From Arthrobacter sp. Marseille-P9274 (lineage in GTDB: Bacteria > Actinomycetota > Actinomycetes > Actinomycetales > Micrococcaceae), in contig NZ_CAMPOV010000002.1 in assembly GCF_946892675.1 (NCBI RefSeq), positions 434,001 to 498,000 of the forward strand: a DNA stretch of 64,000 nucleotides. Reading direction: 5' to 3'. Position numbers and translations under genes: made by a program. Of this stretch, positions 34,920 to 43,240 are shown piece after piece (within the stretch, counting starts at the first letter, position 1; each line of letters starts with the position of its first letter). The notes beneath the pieces are model-generated. The model was not told where the DNA came from. It searched no databases and saw only the letters and a list, made by a program, of their open reading frames with translations.

Positions 34920-35480
34920 ATGAGCATCAAGGTCCTCACCCTCGTCGGCAGCCTTCGCGGCGCCTCCGTCAACCGCAAGCTGGCTGAAGCGGCCGCCGCC
35001 GTTGCCCCCGAAGGTACCGAGGTGACCCTGTACGAGGGGCTGGCCTCCGTCCCCTTCTACAACGAGGACCTCGACGTCGAGGGCCAGGTACCGGCCGCCG
35101 CGGCAGCCCTGCGCGAGGCGGCCGGCGAGGCTGACGCCGTGCTGTTCGTGACCCCCGAGTACAACGGCACCACCCCGGCCGTGCTGGCCAACGCCATTGA
35201 TTGGCTGTCCCGTCCGTACGGCGCCGGCGCCGTGAAGGACATGCCGGCCGCCGTGGTCAGCGCCTCCCCCTCCGGCTTCGGCGCCCAGTGGGCCAACGAC
35301 AACACCCGCAAGGCCCTCGGCGTTGCCGGCGCGAAGGTCCTCGAGGACGTGTCCATCACCGTCGGCGGCCGGTTCGAGGTCTTCGCCGAGACCCACCCGA
35401 AGGACCACGCCGAGACCGCCGCCGAACTGGCCGGCGTTGTTTCCGCACTGGCTAGCGCCCTGGAGCCGGCCAACGCCTGA
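34920..35480 (+). CDS. NADPH-dependent FMN reductase
   Basis: 186-residue flavodoxin-fold oxidoreductase. FMN-phosphate loop GSLRGASVNRKLAEAA at the N-terminus and the family block VTPEYNGTTPAVLANAIDWL with SRPYG; SPSGFGAQWANDNTRKALG forms the flavin-isoalloxazine loop. Acts as quinone/chromate/azo reductase or supplies reduced FMN in relatives. TTAGGAG precedes the ATG. A terminator follows. Confidence 0.93.
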   Translation: MSIKVLTLVGSLRGASVNRKLAEAAAAVAPEGTEVTLYEGLASVPFYNEDLDVEGQVPAAAAALREAAGEADAVLFVTPEYNGTTPAVLANAIDWLSRPYGAGAVKDMPAAVVSASPSGFGAQWANDNTRKALGVAGAKVLEDVSITVGGRFEVFAETHPKDHAETAAELAGVVSALASALEPANA

Positions 35481-35509
35481 TTCCGTCTCCGCCCCGCGCC
35501 GAGCCCGTG

Positions 35510-35550
35510 GGCCCGGCGCCGCTTCCCGAAAGGGGCAGTGGCGCCGGGCC
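35510..35550 (+). terminator. Terminator after the FMN reductase gene
   Basis: GGCCCGGCGCC (35510-35520) pairs with GGCGCCGGGCC (35540-35550), inner CCC/GGG pairs around a GAAA loop, and a T-rich tail. Confidence 0.8.
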
Positions 35551-35644
35551 TTCGCTTTGCGTTTCCCTTTGCTTCCGCAACCGCCTGCCGGCCGTCCCAG
35601 CCAAGGCCTAGGCTGGTGACCACCACGACGACCCTGGGAGAACA

Positions 35645-36478
35645 GTGACTGGACAGACCGCACCCCTGCTGGACCTGCGCAACGGCGCCACCATCCCGCT
35701 GCTGGGCCTGGGCACCTGGCCGATGAACAACGCGGAGACCGCCGACGCCGTCGAACACGCCCTGGGCTTGGGTTACCGCCTCATCGACACGGCCGAGAAC
35801 TACGGGAACGAGGCCGGGGTCGGCGAAGGCGTCCGCCGCAGCGGGCTGCCCCGCAAGGACGTCTTCATCACCACCAAGTTCAACAAGGAGTGGCACAGTT
35901 ACGACGGCGTTCGGCGGGCTTTCGAAGCCGGCGCCGGGCGGCTGGGGGTCGAGTATGTGGACCTGCTGCTGATCCACTGGCCGAACCCGGGACAGGACCG
36001 GTACGTGGACGCCTTCAAGGGCATGGCCGCGCTCCTGGAGGAGGGGCTGGTCAGGGCGGTCGGCACCTCCAACTTCAAGCCTGCCCACCTGCAGCGGCTG
36101 TTCGACGCCGGGCTGGTGCCCGACGTCAACCAGATCCAGCTGGACCCGCGGCACACGCGCGCCGACCTGGTCGAGCTGCACCGCGGGCACGACATCGCCA
36201 CCGAGGCCTGGAGCCCGCTGGGCCGCGGCGGCTCGCTGCTGCGGGAGCCCGCCATTACCGCACTCGCCGACAAGTACAACCGGACGCCGGCGCAGATCGT
36301 GCTGCGCTGGCACACCCAGCAGGGCTTCGTCGCCATCCCCAAGTCCGGCCGGCCGGAGCGCCTCGCCGAGAACCTTGCCGTCTTCGACTTCACGCTCGAC
36401 GATGCCGAGGTCCGGCAGCTGTCCGCGCTGGACACCGGCGTGGCGGATATCTACGACGCGGACGAATTCGGGCACTGA
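35645..36478 (+). CDS. Aldo/keto reductase
   Basis: 277-residue NADPH-dependent AKR, second of this group in the window. Tetrad D48/Y53 (LIDTAENYGNE), K78 (FITTKFNK) and H111 (LLIHWPN). C-terminal FVAIPKSGRPERLAENL binds the cofactor phosphate. GTG start with GGGAG upstream. It shares only family-level similarity with the 4230-5060 gene. Convergent with the aromatic-acid transporter. Substrate unknown. Confidence 0.92.
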   Translation: MTGQTAPLLDLRNGATIPLLGLGTWPMNNAETADAVEHALGLGYRLIDTAENYGNEAGVGEGVRRSGLPRKDVFITTKFNKEWHSYDGVRRAFEAGAGRLGVEYVDLLLIHWPNPGQDRYVDAFKGMAALLEEGLVRAVGTSNFKPAHLQRLFDAGLVPDVNQIQLDPRHTRADLVELHRGHDIATEAWSPLGRGGSLLREPAITALADKYNRTPAQIVLRWHTQQGFVAIPKSGRPERLAENLAVFDFTLDDAEVRQLSALDTGVADIYDADEFGH

Positions 36479-36500
36479 GCCCCGCGGCGGGCAGGCCGGC

Positions 36501-36528
36501 GCTAGCGGGATTCGGCTAGCGGGATTCG
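36501..36528. repeat. 14-bp tandem duplication at the transporter 3' end
   Basis: GCTAGCGGGATTCG occurs twice in a row (36501-36514, 36515-36528). The second copy contains the TAG stop (36516-36518) of the minus-strand transporter, so the duplicate gives a second copy of its last codons downstream. Confidence 0.92.
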
Positions 36529-37871
36529 GCCAGCTGCCCGGCGACCGCGGCTGCCGGTTCGATCGGGGCGCTGAGCGACTTCGGCTTGCGCAGCACGGCG
36601 ATCGCGACGGCGCCGAGGACCAGCGGCAGGATGAAGACGAAGTAGATGTTGCCCGGGACCCAGCCGGCGTCGACCAGCGCCCCGGCGACGATCGGGGAGA
36701 CGATGCCGCCGGACCGGCCGATGCCGCCGATCAGGCCCACCGCTGTAGCGCGGATGGAGGCGTCGTAGTAGACCGGGCCGATCGAGAACATGCCGGCGAT
36801 GGTGGCGTTGCTCAGGACGCCCAGCAGCCCCGCGAGCACGAGGGCCGTGCTCAGCTGGTTGGCGAACAGAGCGAACACCGCGAAGGCAGCCCCGGCCAGC
36901 ACGAAGAAAACGGCCAACGTGCGCTTCAGGTCAAACCGGGAGCCGAAGTAGGCAAAGACGATCGAGCCGAGGATGGAGCCGACGCTGAAGAGCACGCCGG
37001 CCGTGATGCCCTGATTGGCAGAGTAGCCGGATTCGGTCAGCAGGCGCGGGGTCCAGGAGTTGGCGAAGTAGAACGAGCCCATGATCATCATGAAGGCGAA
37101 GGCCAGCAGGCTCGTCTTGAGCGCCTGCCCGTTGGAGAAGATCGCGACCAGCTTGTTGGATGGCTGTCCCGTGGTTACCGGGGCGGCGGGGAGTGCGGCA
37201 AGGGCGGGCTGTCCGAGGCGGGCGAAGATGCTGTTGATCTTCTCCAGCGCGCCTTCCGGCCGCTTGGCGTTCAGGTAGTCGATCGACTCGGGCAGCCACT
37301 TCAGCACGATGGGCAGCATGATGAACGTGATGATGCCGCCGAAGATAAAGCCGGCGTGCCATTCGAAGCGGGTGAGCAGCGCCGCGACGATGATGCCGCC
37401 GAGCACGCCGCCGATGGGCAGGCCGGCGCTGTAGAGGCTGACCGCGGTGGCGCGGCGCCGGGCGTTGGAGTATTCGGCAACCAGGACGTTCAGGCTGGTC
37501 TGCATGGTGCCGGCGGCCACGCCGGTCACGACGCGAAGCGCCAGCAGCGTCTCGTAGTTGGGCGCGAAGGCCGAGGCGAACATGCCGGCGGTGATCACCG
37601 CGGTCGAGAGGATGATCGTGTTCCGGCGCCCGATCTTGTCGGCAATCTGCGCCACGAAGATCGCGCCGATGGCCATGCCGGCCAGGGCGGCACTGAGCAG
37701 CAGGCCCAGGTCCCCGCCGCTGAGGCCCCAGGACTCGGCGATGGCGGTGGCGCTGAACGCCATGACCAGCACGTCGTAGCCGTCAATGAAGTTCATGGCA
37801 AGGCAGATGGCAACAATGCCGATCTGCGCATTGCTCATCGGGGATGCTTCGATCCGAGCCTTGATATCCAT
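36516..37871 (-). CDS. Aromatic acid:H+ symporter (AAHS/MFS)
   Basis: 451 residues, twelve helices. The AAHS-type signature is visible: FIDGYDVLVMAFSATAI (helix 1 D-G-Y-D), then FVAQIADKIGRRNTIILSTA (loop 2-3 motif) and VLVAEYSNARRRATAV. Family members (PcaK, BenK, GenK) import protocatechuate, benzoate, gentisate and similar acids. It is divergent from a MarR gene, with a TetR-type palindrome 32-45 bases before its start, and sits beside the catabolic island. Confidence 0.9.
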   Translation of the reverse strand: MDIKARIEASPMSNAQIGIVAICLAMNFIDGYDVLVMAFSATAIAESWGLSGGDLGLLLSAALAGMAIGAIFVAQIADKIGRRNTIILSTAVITAGMFASAFAPNYETLLALRVVTGVAAGTMQTSLNVLVAEYSNARRRATAVSLYSAGLPIGGVLGGIIVAALLTRFEWHAGFIFGGIITFIMLPIVLKWLPESIDYLNAKRPEGALEKINSIFARLGQPALAALPAAPVTTGQPSNKLVAIFSNGQALKTSLLAFAFMMIMGSFYFANSWTPRLLTESGYSANQGITAGVLFSVGSILGSIVFAYFGSRFDLKRTLAVFFVLAGAAFAVFALFANQLSTALVLAGLLGVLSNATIAGMFSIGPVYYDASIRATAVGLIGGIGRSGGIVSPIVAGALVDAGWVPGNIYFVFILPLVLGAVAIAVLRKPKSLSAPIEPAAAVAGQLAESR

Positions 37872-37902
37872 GGTCGTGGCCTAACTACCTCGAATTACTG
37901 TC

Positions 37903-37923
37903 CGACCGTTCGGTCGTACGTAC
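37903..37923. promoter_or_regulatory. Palindromic operator candidate between transporter and MarR gene
   Basis: CGACCG-TT-CGGTCG (37903-37916) overlaps GTACGTAC (37916-37923). The first resembles TetR-family operators; no TetR gene is in this window. The divergent gap runs 37872-38006. Confidence 0.55.
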
Positions 37924-38006
37924 CCGGACGATGTTACGGTAATGCGGGGCAGCTCACAATCCCTAGGTCACCCACGATCGGCCCCGCTGAAAGGTTGGTG
38001 CTCCCC

Positions 38007-38453
38007 GTGCCCCGTTCCGAGGCCGTCGAATTCCGCAGCTACTGGCTGCGCCGGGCGCTGCAGTTCCATGGACAGCTCTGGCACCTGCACGCCTCCCCCG
38101 AGATCTCCTCCATCCAGTTCGGCGTGCTCACCTTCGTCCGCGACCATCCCGGAATCGGCCAGCGGGAGCTGGTGGCGCTGTCGCAGCTGGATAAGTCCAC
38201 CCTCGCGGAGCTCCTGGCTCGCATGCAGAAGAGGGGCCTGCTGCGCCTCAGCCGGCACGCCACGGACAAGCGGCGCAACAGGGTCGACCTGACCGAGGCC
38301 GGCGCCGAGGCCGTTAAGGAGCTGGAGGCCAAGGCCCGGGCGGTCAACGAGCTGCTGGTCGCCGGACTGGACGAGGCGGAGGCCCGCGAGCTGGACCGGC
38401 TGCTGGGCAAACTGCTCGCCGCGGAGCAGGCAAGAGCCGCGTCCTTGTCCTGA
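38007..38453 (+). CDS. MarR-family regulator
   Basis: 148 residues. Winged helix: ISSIQFGVLTFVRDHPGIGQ, RELVALSQLDKSTLAELLARM, and wing RGLLRLSRHATDKRRNRVDLT. GTG 38007 is chosen; GTG 37998 is also possible, and neither is ideally spaced from AAAGG. Divergent from the aromatic-acid transporter, which it may control together with the binding-protein genes beyond it. Ends at a bidirectional terminator. Confidence 0.85.
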   Translation: MPRSEAVEFRSYWLRRALQFHGQLWHLHASPEISSIQFGVLTFVRDHPGIGQRELVALSQLDKSTLAELLARMQKRGLLRLSRHATDKRRNRVDLTEAGAEAVKELEAKARAVNELLVAGLDEAEARELDRLLGKLLAAEQARAASLS

Positions 38454-38511
38454 CGCTTGCTGAGCGCTTCCGGCCGTCTCCGGCCTTCTCCTGCCAGCCT
38501 CAACGCACGAC

Positions 38512-38553
38512 GGCGCAGGGCGGCTCCCGTAAGTCCGGGAACCGCCCTGCGCC
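38512..38553. terminator. Bidirectional terminator between MarR gene and binding-protein gene
   Basis: GGCGCAGGGCGG (38512-38523) pairs with CCGCCCTGCGCC (38542-38553), with CCCG/CGGG pairs inside. The genes on either side converge on it. Confidence 0.8.
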
Positions 38554-38576
38554 TTGTCCTGCGTCCGCTCCGGCGG

Positions 38577-39569
38577 TTACTGCACCGTCATCGCGGCCAC
38601 GTCCGGGGTCTTCTCGACGTAGCCGTACTTGACCGTCAGTTCGCCCATGTCGCTGAGCACCTCGGTGGGCAGCTCGGCGTCGAAGGTTTCCATCTTCAGG
38701 CCCTTCGCCACTGCCTCGTCCATCCCCATGAACTCCGGCAGCACGGCGCGCACGCCCTCCGGGTCCGCCTCCGCGGCGGCAAGGGTCTCGGTCACGGCGG
38801 CCTTGAAGTCGGCCACGATCCCGGGATTCTCGCTGGCGAAGCTGCCGCTGGTGAAGGTCACCATGGTGGGCAGGCCCGGCAGCGCCTTCTGGTTCGGGTA
38901 GCCCAGCAGCTTGTAGTCCTTGTTGGCCAGCGCCTTCGCCTGGAACGGCTCCGGGATCCAGATGGCGTCCACGTTGCCTCGCTCCAGCTGGGCTTCCATG
39001 TCCGGGAACGGCATCTCGCTGAACTTCAGCGCCTTCGGGTCGCCGCCGTCGATCGCCGCGCTCTCCATGATGGTCAGGTCGCCCTGGGTCTTGAGCGTGT
39101 TAACCGCGGTGGTCTTGCCCGCAAGGTCCGCGAAGGACTCGATCCCGGAGTCCGCCTTGACCACTACGGCGTTGATGTCCTCGCCCTCGACCTTCGAGTT
39201 GCTGTAGCCGGTGACGATCTTCATGTCCAGGCCCTTGTCCACAGCGGTCATGACCGAGAGCGGATTACCGACGGCGAAGTTCATGGTGCCGGTGGACACG
39301 GCCGGCAGCATGGCCGCGCCGCCCTGGCCGGTCTGGAGCTCGACGTCCAGCCCGTGCTTCTCGAAGATGCCTTCGTCGATGCCGTACTGCATGGCGCCGG
39401 AGGGGGCGATGGGCAGGACGCCGACGGTGACCTTCTGCAGGCCCCCGCTGGCCGCCGCCTCGCTGCCGGCGGGCTCGCCGGAGCCGGAGGGGGAACCTGA
39501 ACCGCAGCCGGTCAGGGCGAGCGCTGCGATCGCGCAGCCGGCCAGCAGTGTGGCAAAGCGCCTCTTCAT
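38577..39569 (-). CDS. ABC substrate-binding lipoprotein (SsuA/NMT1 type), copy 1
   Basis: 330 residues. Lipobox LTGC (C22), a Gly/Ser-rich tether, then the NMT1/SsuA-like fold: VGVLPIAPSGAMQYGIDEGI, EKHGLDVELQTGQGGAAMLP, AVSTGTMNFAVGNPLSVMTA. Such proteins bind sulfonates, nitrate, thiamine precursors or aromatic carboxylates. Followed upstream after 41 bases by a close paralogue. No permease or ATPase gene is adjacent; an orphan permease/ATPase unit of the same family lies at 45725-48172. Confidence 0.9.
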   Translation of the reverse strand: MKRRFATLLAGCAIAALALTGCGSGSPSGSGEPAGSEAAASGGLQKVTVGVLPIAPSGAMQYGIDEGIFEKHGLDVELQTGQGGAAMLPAVSTGTMNFAVGNPLSVMTAVDKGLDMKIVTGYSNSKVEGEDINAVVVKADSGIESFADLAGKTTAVNTLKTQGDLTIMESAAIDGGDPKALKFSEMPFPDMEAQLERGNVDAIWIPEPFQAKALANKDYKLLGYPNQKALPGLPTMVTFTSGSFASENPGIVADFKAAVTETLAAAEADPEGVRAVLPEFMGMDEAVAKGLKMETFDAELPTEVLSDMGELTVKYGYVEKTPDVAAMTVQ

Positions 39570-39610
39570 AGTGATGCCTCTTCCTTGAGGTGGTTGGTGG
39601 TTGGTGGCTG

Positions 39611-40600
39611 CTACTTGACCAGGACGGCGTTGACGTCCGGGGCCTTCGAAACGAAGTCGTACTTCTGCATCAGCTCGCCCAGCTTGGTCATCTGCTCGGT
39701 CCGCAGTTCGCCGGAGAACTCCTCCATGTTGATCGCCTGGGCCTTTGCCTCGTCGATCTTGAGGAAGGTCGCGACGGTGCTCTTCAGCCCCTTCTCGTCC
39801 GCCTGGGCCGCATCCAAAGTCTCGGCGAGCGCCGTCTTGAAGTCGGCGACGGCCTCCGGGTTCTCCTGCGCGTACTGACCGGAGGTGAAGGCCACCATCG
39901 TCGGCAGCCCGGGGATGACGTCCTGGTAGTTGTAGCCGAGCAGCTTGTTATTCTCGTCCGCCAGTGCGTTGGCGACGAAGGGCTCGGCCATCCACGCCGC
40001 GTCGATATTGCCGCGCTCCAGCTGCGCCGGGGCGTCGGGGAAGGCCACCTCGCTGAACTTCACGGCCTTCGGGTCCCCGCCGTCCTGCTCGACGGCCTCC
40101 ATGATGGTCAGGTCGCCCTGCGTGTTCACGGCGTTCACGGAAACGCTCTTGCCCGCCAGGTCCTTCCACGAATTGATCCCGGAATCCTTCTTGACGACGA
40201 CGCCGGTGATGTCGTCGCCCTCGGCCTTGGAGTTCGAGTAGCCCGAGACGATCTTCATGTCCAGGCCCTTGTCCACGGCGACCAGGACGGAGAGGGGATT
40301 GCCGATGCCGATGTTGATCGTACCCGTCGAGACGGCCGGAAGCATGGCCGCCCCGGCGGAGCTGGTCTGGAACTCGATATCCAGGCCGTGCTTCTCGAAG
40401 ATGCCCTGGTCGATGCCGTACTGCACGGCGGCCGACGGGGCGATGGGCAGGACGCCGACAACAACCTTGGTCAGCTCCCCGTTGGCGCCTTCCGAGCCGG
40501 CCGGAGCCGCGCCGCCGGACGGGGAGCCGCTGCCGCAGCCCGTCAATACCAGCGCAGCGACAGCCGCGACCGCAAGCATCTTGCCGAAGTGCTTCTTCAT
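39611..40600 (-). CDS. ABC substrate-binding lipoprotein (SsuA/NMT1 type), copy 2
   Basis: 329 residues, clearly a duplicate of the downstream gene: same lipobox position (C22), same VGVLPIAPSAAVQYGIDQGI, MLPAVSTGTINIGIGNPLSV, DKGLDMKIVSGYSNSKAEGD and PGLPTMVAFTSGQYAQENPE blocks, with many substitutions spread through the chain. The differences argue for an old duplication with possibly altered ligand range rather than a recent copy. It lies 30 bases downstream of the maoC-like gene's stop, so co-transcription with the catabolic enzymes is likely. Confidence 0.9.
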   Translation of the reverse strand: MKKHFGKMLAVAAVAALVLTGCGSGSPSGGAAPAGSEGANGELTKVVVGVLPIAPSAAVQYGIDQGIFEKHGLDIEFQTSSAGAAMLPAVSTGTINIGIGNPLSVLVAVDKGLDMKIVSGYSNSKAEGDDITGVVVKKDSGINSWKDLAGKSVSVNAVNTQGDLTIMEAVEQDGGDPKAVKFSEVAFPDAPAQLERGNIDAAWMAEPFVANALADENNKLLGYNYQDVIPGLPTMVAFTSGQYAQENPEAVADFKTALAETLDAAQADEKGLKSTVATFLKIDEAKAQAINMEEFSGELRTEQMTKLGELMQKYDFVSKAPDVNAVLVK

Positions 40601-40630
40601 GCTCTGCTCCTTGTAGTGGTGGGCCGCTGG

Positions 40631-41086
40631 TCAGGCGTAGAACCGGGCGAGGAATTCGGCGACGACGGCCGGACGCTCTTCGCCCTCGATCTCGATGGTG
40701 TTGTTGGTCTTGATCTGGACACCGCCCTTAACCTCGGTGACCTCGGCGATCGCGGAATGCATGCGGACCTTCGCGCCGACCTTGACCGGGTTGGTAAACC
40801 GGACGCGGTCCAGGCCGTAGTTGACCTTGGTCTTGACGCCCTCTACGTCGAACAGCTCGCTCCAGAACGGAATGATCAGCGACAGGCTGAGGAAGCCGTG
40901 GGCGATCGGCGCGCCGAACGGGCCGTCCTTGGCGCGCTCCGGATCGACGTGGATCCACTGGTGGTCGTTGGTCGCCTCGGCAAAGGTATTGATCTGCTCC
41001 TGCGTGATCTCGATGTAGCTGGTGTAGCCAAGGTCCTTGCCGACCAGGCCGGGCAGTTCCTCGAACGTGACAACGGTGTTGCTCAT
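40631..41086 (-). CDS. MaoC-family enoyl-CoA hydratase
   Basis: 151 residues, hotdog fold. The hydratase-2 catalytic pair is present: D41 and H46 in EATNDHQWIHVDPERA, with the following FGAPIAHGFLSLSL. It probably hydrates a 2-enoyl-CoA with (R) stereochemistry. ATG 41086 has AGGAG upstream. Gap to the acyl-CoA dehydrogenase stop is 49 bases; all genes from 44175 down to 38577 read the same way with no terminator seen, consistent with one operon. Confidence 0.92.
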   Translation of the reverse strand: MSNTVVTFEELPGLVGKDLGYTSYIEITQEQINTFAEATNDHQWIHVDPERAKDGPFGAPIAHGFLSLSLIIPFWSELFDVEGVKTKVNYGLDRVRFTNPVKVGAKVRMHSAIAEVTEVKGGVQIKTNNTIEIEGEERPAVVAEFLARFYA

Positions 41087-41135
41087 GGGATGGCTCCTCG
41101 TGGTGGATGCGGGTGGAATTCCGGCGTTTGCCGGT

Positions 41136-42338
41136 CTAGCGGAAGGCCCCGGTGCCGGTGATCGCCCGGCCCACAATCAGGGCGTTGATTTCGTGCGTGC
41201 CTTCGTAGGAGTAGACGGCTTCGGCATCCGCATGGAAACGTGCGACGTCGGTGTCCAGCGTGATCCCGTTGCCTCCTACCAGCTCGCGCGCCAGGGCGAC
41301 GGTTTCCCGCATCCGGGCGCAGGTGAACATCTTGGCCAGCGCGGAGTTCTCGTCCTTGAAGATGCCGGCCTCCTGCTGCTGGGTCAGCCGGACCACCATG
41401 CCGAGCGAGGACGTGACGTTGCCCAGCATTGTGGCGAGCTTCTCCTGCACGAGCTGGAAGCTGGCCAGCGGCTTGCCGAACTGCTCGCGCCCCATCACGT
41501 ACCGCACGGCCGCCTCGTAGGCGCCCGCCTGCAGCCCCGCGGCGATCCAGGCGACGTCCGACCGCATGTTGCGCAGCAGGCCGGCGACGTCGGCGAAGGA
41601 ATTGACTCGCTGCAGGCGCTCGGATTCCGGCACCCGGACGTTCGTCAGCGTGATGTCCGAGTTCTGCATCATGCGCAGCGCGGTCTTGCGGTGGATCTTG
41701 GACAGCTTCACGCCCGGCGCGTCGGTGGGCACCAGGAACGCCTTGACCTGCCCGTCCGCCTCGTCGCGGGCAAACACCGCAAGCACGTCGGCCGAGACCG
41801 CCCCGCCGATCCAGCGCTTGTGCCCGTTGATGACCCAGTCCCCGCCGTCGCGCCGCGCGCTGGTGGCCAGCCCGCCGGCAATGTCGGAGCCATGGTCCGG
41901 CTCGGTCAGCGAGAACACGCCCTTGTACTCGAAGGAGCGGATCAGCGGGTCCAGCCGCGCCACCTGCTCGTCGCTGCCGCCGAGATTGACTGTGGTGCGG
42001 AACAGGCCGGACTGGGCGTTGTAGAACGTCGCCACGGAGGCGTCGGTCCGGGCCAGCTCGAAGTTCCGGAAGCCGGTATACAGGCCGCCGGGCACCGCGC
42101 CGCCGGCCGTCAGCTCCTCCGGGTCCATCAGCCTCAGGTCGAACAGCGGCTTGGTGATCTGGTAGGGAAACTCGCCCTGTTCCCAGTAGTCCGCCAGCAG
42201 CGGCTTGACCTGCTGGTCCAGCACCGCCCGCAGCCGGCCCAGCACGGCCAGCTCGGCCTCGCTGAGCAGCGTCGAGAAACCGTACTGGTCCGAAGGATAG
42301 AACCCCGTCTGCTCCTGCACGCCGGCGGAGACGCTCAC
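41136..42338 (-). CDS. Acyl-CoA dehydrogenase (glutaryl-CoA dehydrogenase-like)
   Basis: 400-residue FAD enzyme introducing a 2,3-double bond into an acyl-CoA. GVFSLTEPDHGSDIAGGLAT and WVINGHKRWIGGA are the FAD/acyl motifs; E379 in VYSYEGTHEINALIVGRAI occupies the catalytic base position of glutaryl-CoA dehydrogenases (YEGTHD). The GTG start overlaps the upstream amidohydrolase stop (GTGA). With the MaoC hydratase and SDR it would form a beta-oxidation-like sequence. Decarboxylating activity cannot be judged from sequence. Confidence 0.92.
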   Translation of the reverse strand: MSVSAGVQEQTGFYPSDQYGFSTLLSEAELAVLGRLRAVLDQQVKPLLADYWEQGEFPYQITKPLFDLRLMDPEELTAGGAVPGGLYTGFRNFELARTDASVATFYNAQSGLFRTTVNLGGSDEQVARLDPLIRSFEYKGVFSLTEPDHGSDIAGGLATSARRDGGDWVINGHKRWIGGAVSADVLAVFARDEADGQVKAFLVPTDAPGVKLSKIHRKTALRMMQNSDITLTNVRVPESERLQRVNSFADVAGLLRNMRSDVAWIAAGLQAGAYEAAVRYVMGREQFGKPLASFQLVQEKLATMLGNVTSSLGMVVRLTQQQEAGIFKDENSALAKMFTCARMRETVALARELVGGNGITLDTDVARFHADAEAVYSYEGTHEINALIVGRAITGTGAFR

Positions 42339-43240
42339 GACTGCCCGCCCGCGCCCAGGCCCAGCAGCCGCATCGCGTTGTGCTTGAGGATCTTCGGCCG
42401 GACCTCGTCCTTCAGCGGCAGGTCGGCAAAGGCACCCAGCCACTTCTGCGGCGTGATCAGCGGGAAATCCGTCCCGAAGAGGACCTTGTCCTGCAGCATT
42501 GAGTTGGAAGCCCTCACCAGCGACTCGGGGAAGTACTTCGGCGACCAGCCCGAGAGGTCGATCCACACGTTGGACTTGTGCGTGGCGATCGAGTTGGCCT
42601 CGTCCTGCCACGGCACCGAGGGGTGCGCCATGATGACCTGCAGCCCCGGGAAGTCCGCGGCGACGGCATCCAGCAGCAGCGGATTGGAGTAGGCCAGCTT
42701 GATCCCGTAACCGCCGGGCAGGCCCGCGCCCATGCCGTTCTGGCCGGTGTGGAAAATCGCCGGCAGGCCGATCTCCTGCAACGCCTCCCAGAGCGGGTAG
42801 AACTCCCCCTGGCTGGGGTCGAAGCCCTGCAGGCTCGGGTGGAACTTGAAGCCCCGGACCCCGTAGTCCTCCGCCAGCCGCTTGGCCCGCACGATCGCCT
42901 CCGATCCGGTCAGCGGGTCCACGGAGCCGAACGGGATCAGCACGTCATTGTTCCGCGCGGCGCCTTCGACGATGTCCTCGATGCTGTTCGGTTTGTGCGA
43001 AAGCTTGGTCCGCGCATCGACGGTGAAAACGACGGCGGCCATGTTGAGCGCACGGTAGGTCTCGGCGATGCTGTCCAGGGACGGCGTCCGCTCCTCCGCC
43101 TTGAAGTACGCGCTGGACGCGTCCATCAGCGCCGGGGGCAGCGAACAATGCCCGTGCCCGTCGATCTCCACATGCACGTGCATGTCGATCGCATCCAGCG
43201 CCGCCGCATCGACGCCGAGCTCGTACGCCTTGACCGCCAC
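42335..43240 (-). CDS. Amidohydrolase-family (ACMSD-like) metal-dependent hydrolase
   Basis: 301-residue TIM-barrel with the amidohydrolase_2 metal ligands: H21 and H23 (DMHVHVE), H134 (FKFHPSL), H164 (AIFHTG), H206 (MAHPSVP) and D258 (LFGTDFP). This subgroup includes decarboxylases and hydratases of aromatic breakdown products. GTG start overlapping the SDR stop by one base (TAGTG), and its own stop overlaps the acyl-CoA dehydrogenase start, so the three are translationally coupled. Confidence 0.9.
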   Translation of the reverse strand: MAVKAYELGVDAAALDAIDMHVHVEIDGHGHCSLPPALMDASSAYFKAEERTPSLDSIAETYRALNMAAVVFTVDARTKLSHKPNSIEDIVEGAARNNDVLIPFGSVDPLTGSEAIVRAKRLAEDYGVRGFKFHPSLQGFDPSQGEFYPLWEALQEIGLPAIFHTGQNGMGAGLPGGYGIKLAYSNPLLLDAVAADFPGLQVIMAHPSVPWQDEANSIATHKSNVWIDLSGWSPKYFPESLVRASNSMLQDKVLFGTDFPLITPQKWLGAFADLPLKDEVRPKILKHNAMRLLGLGAGGQS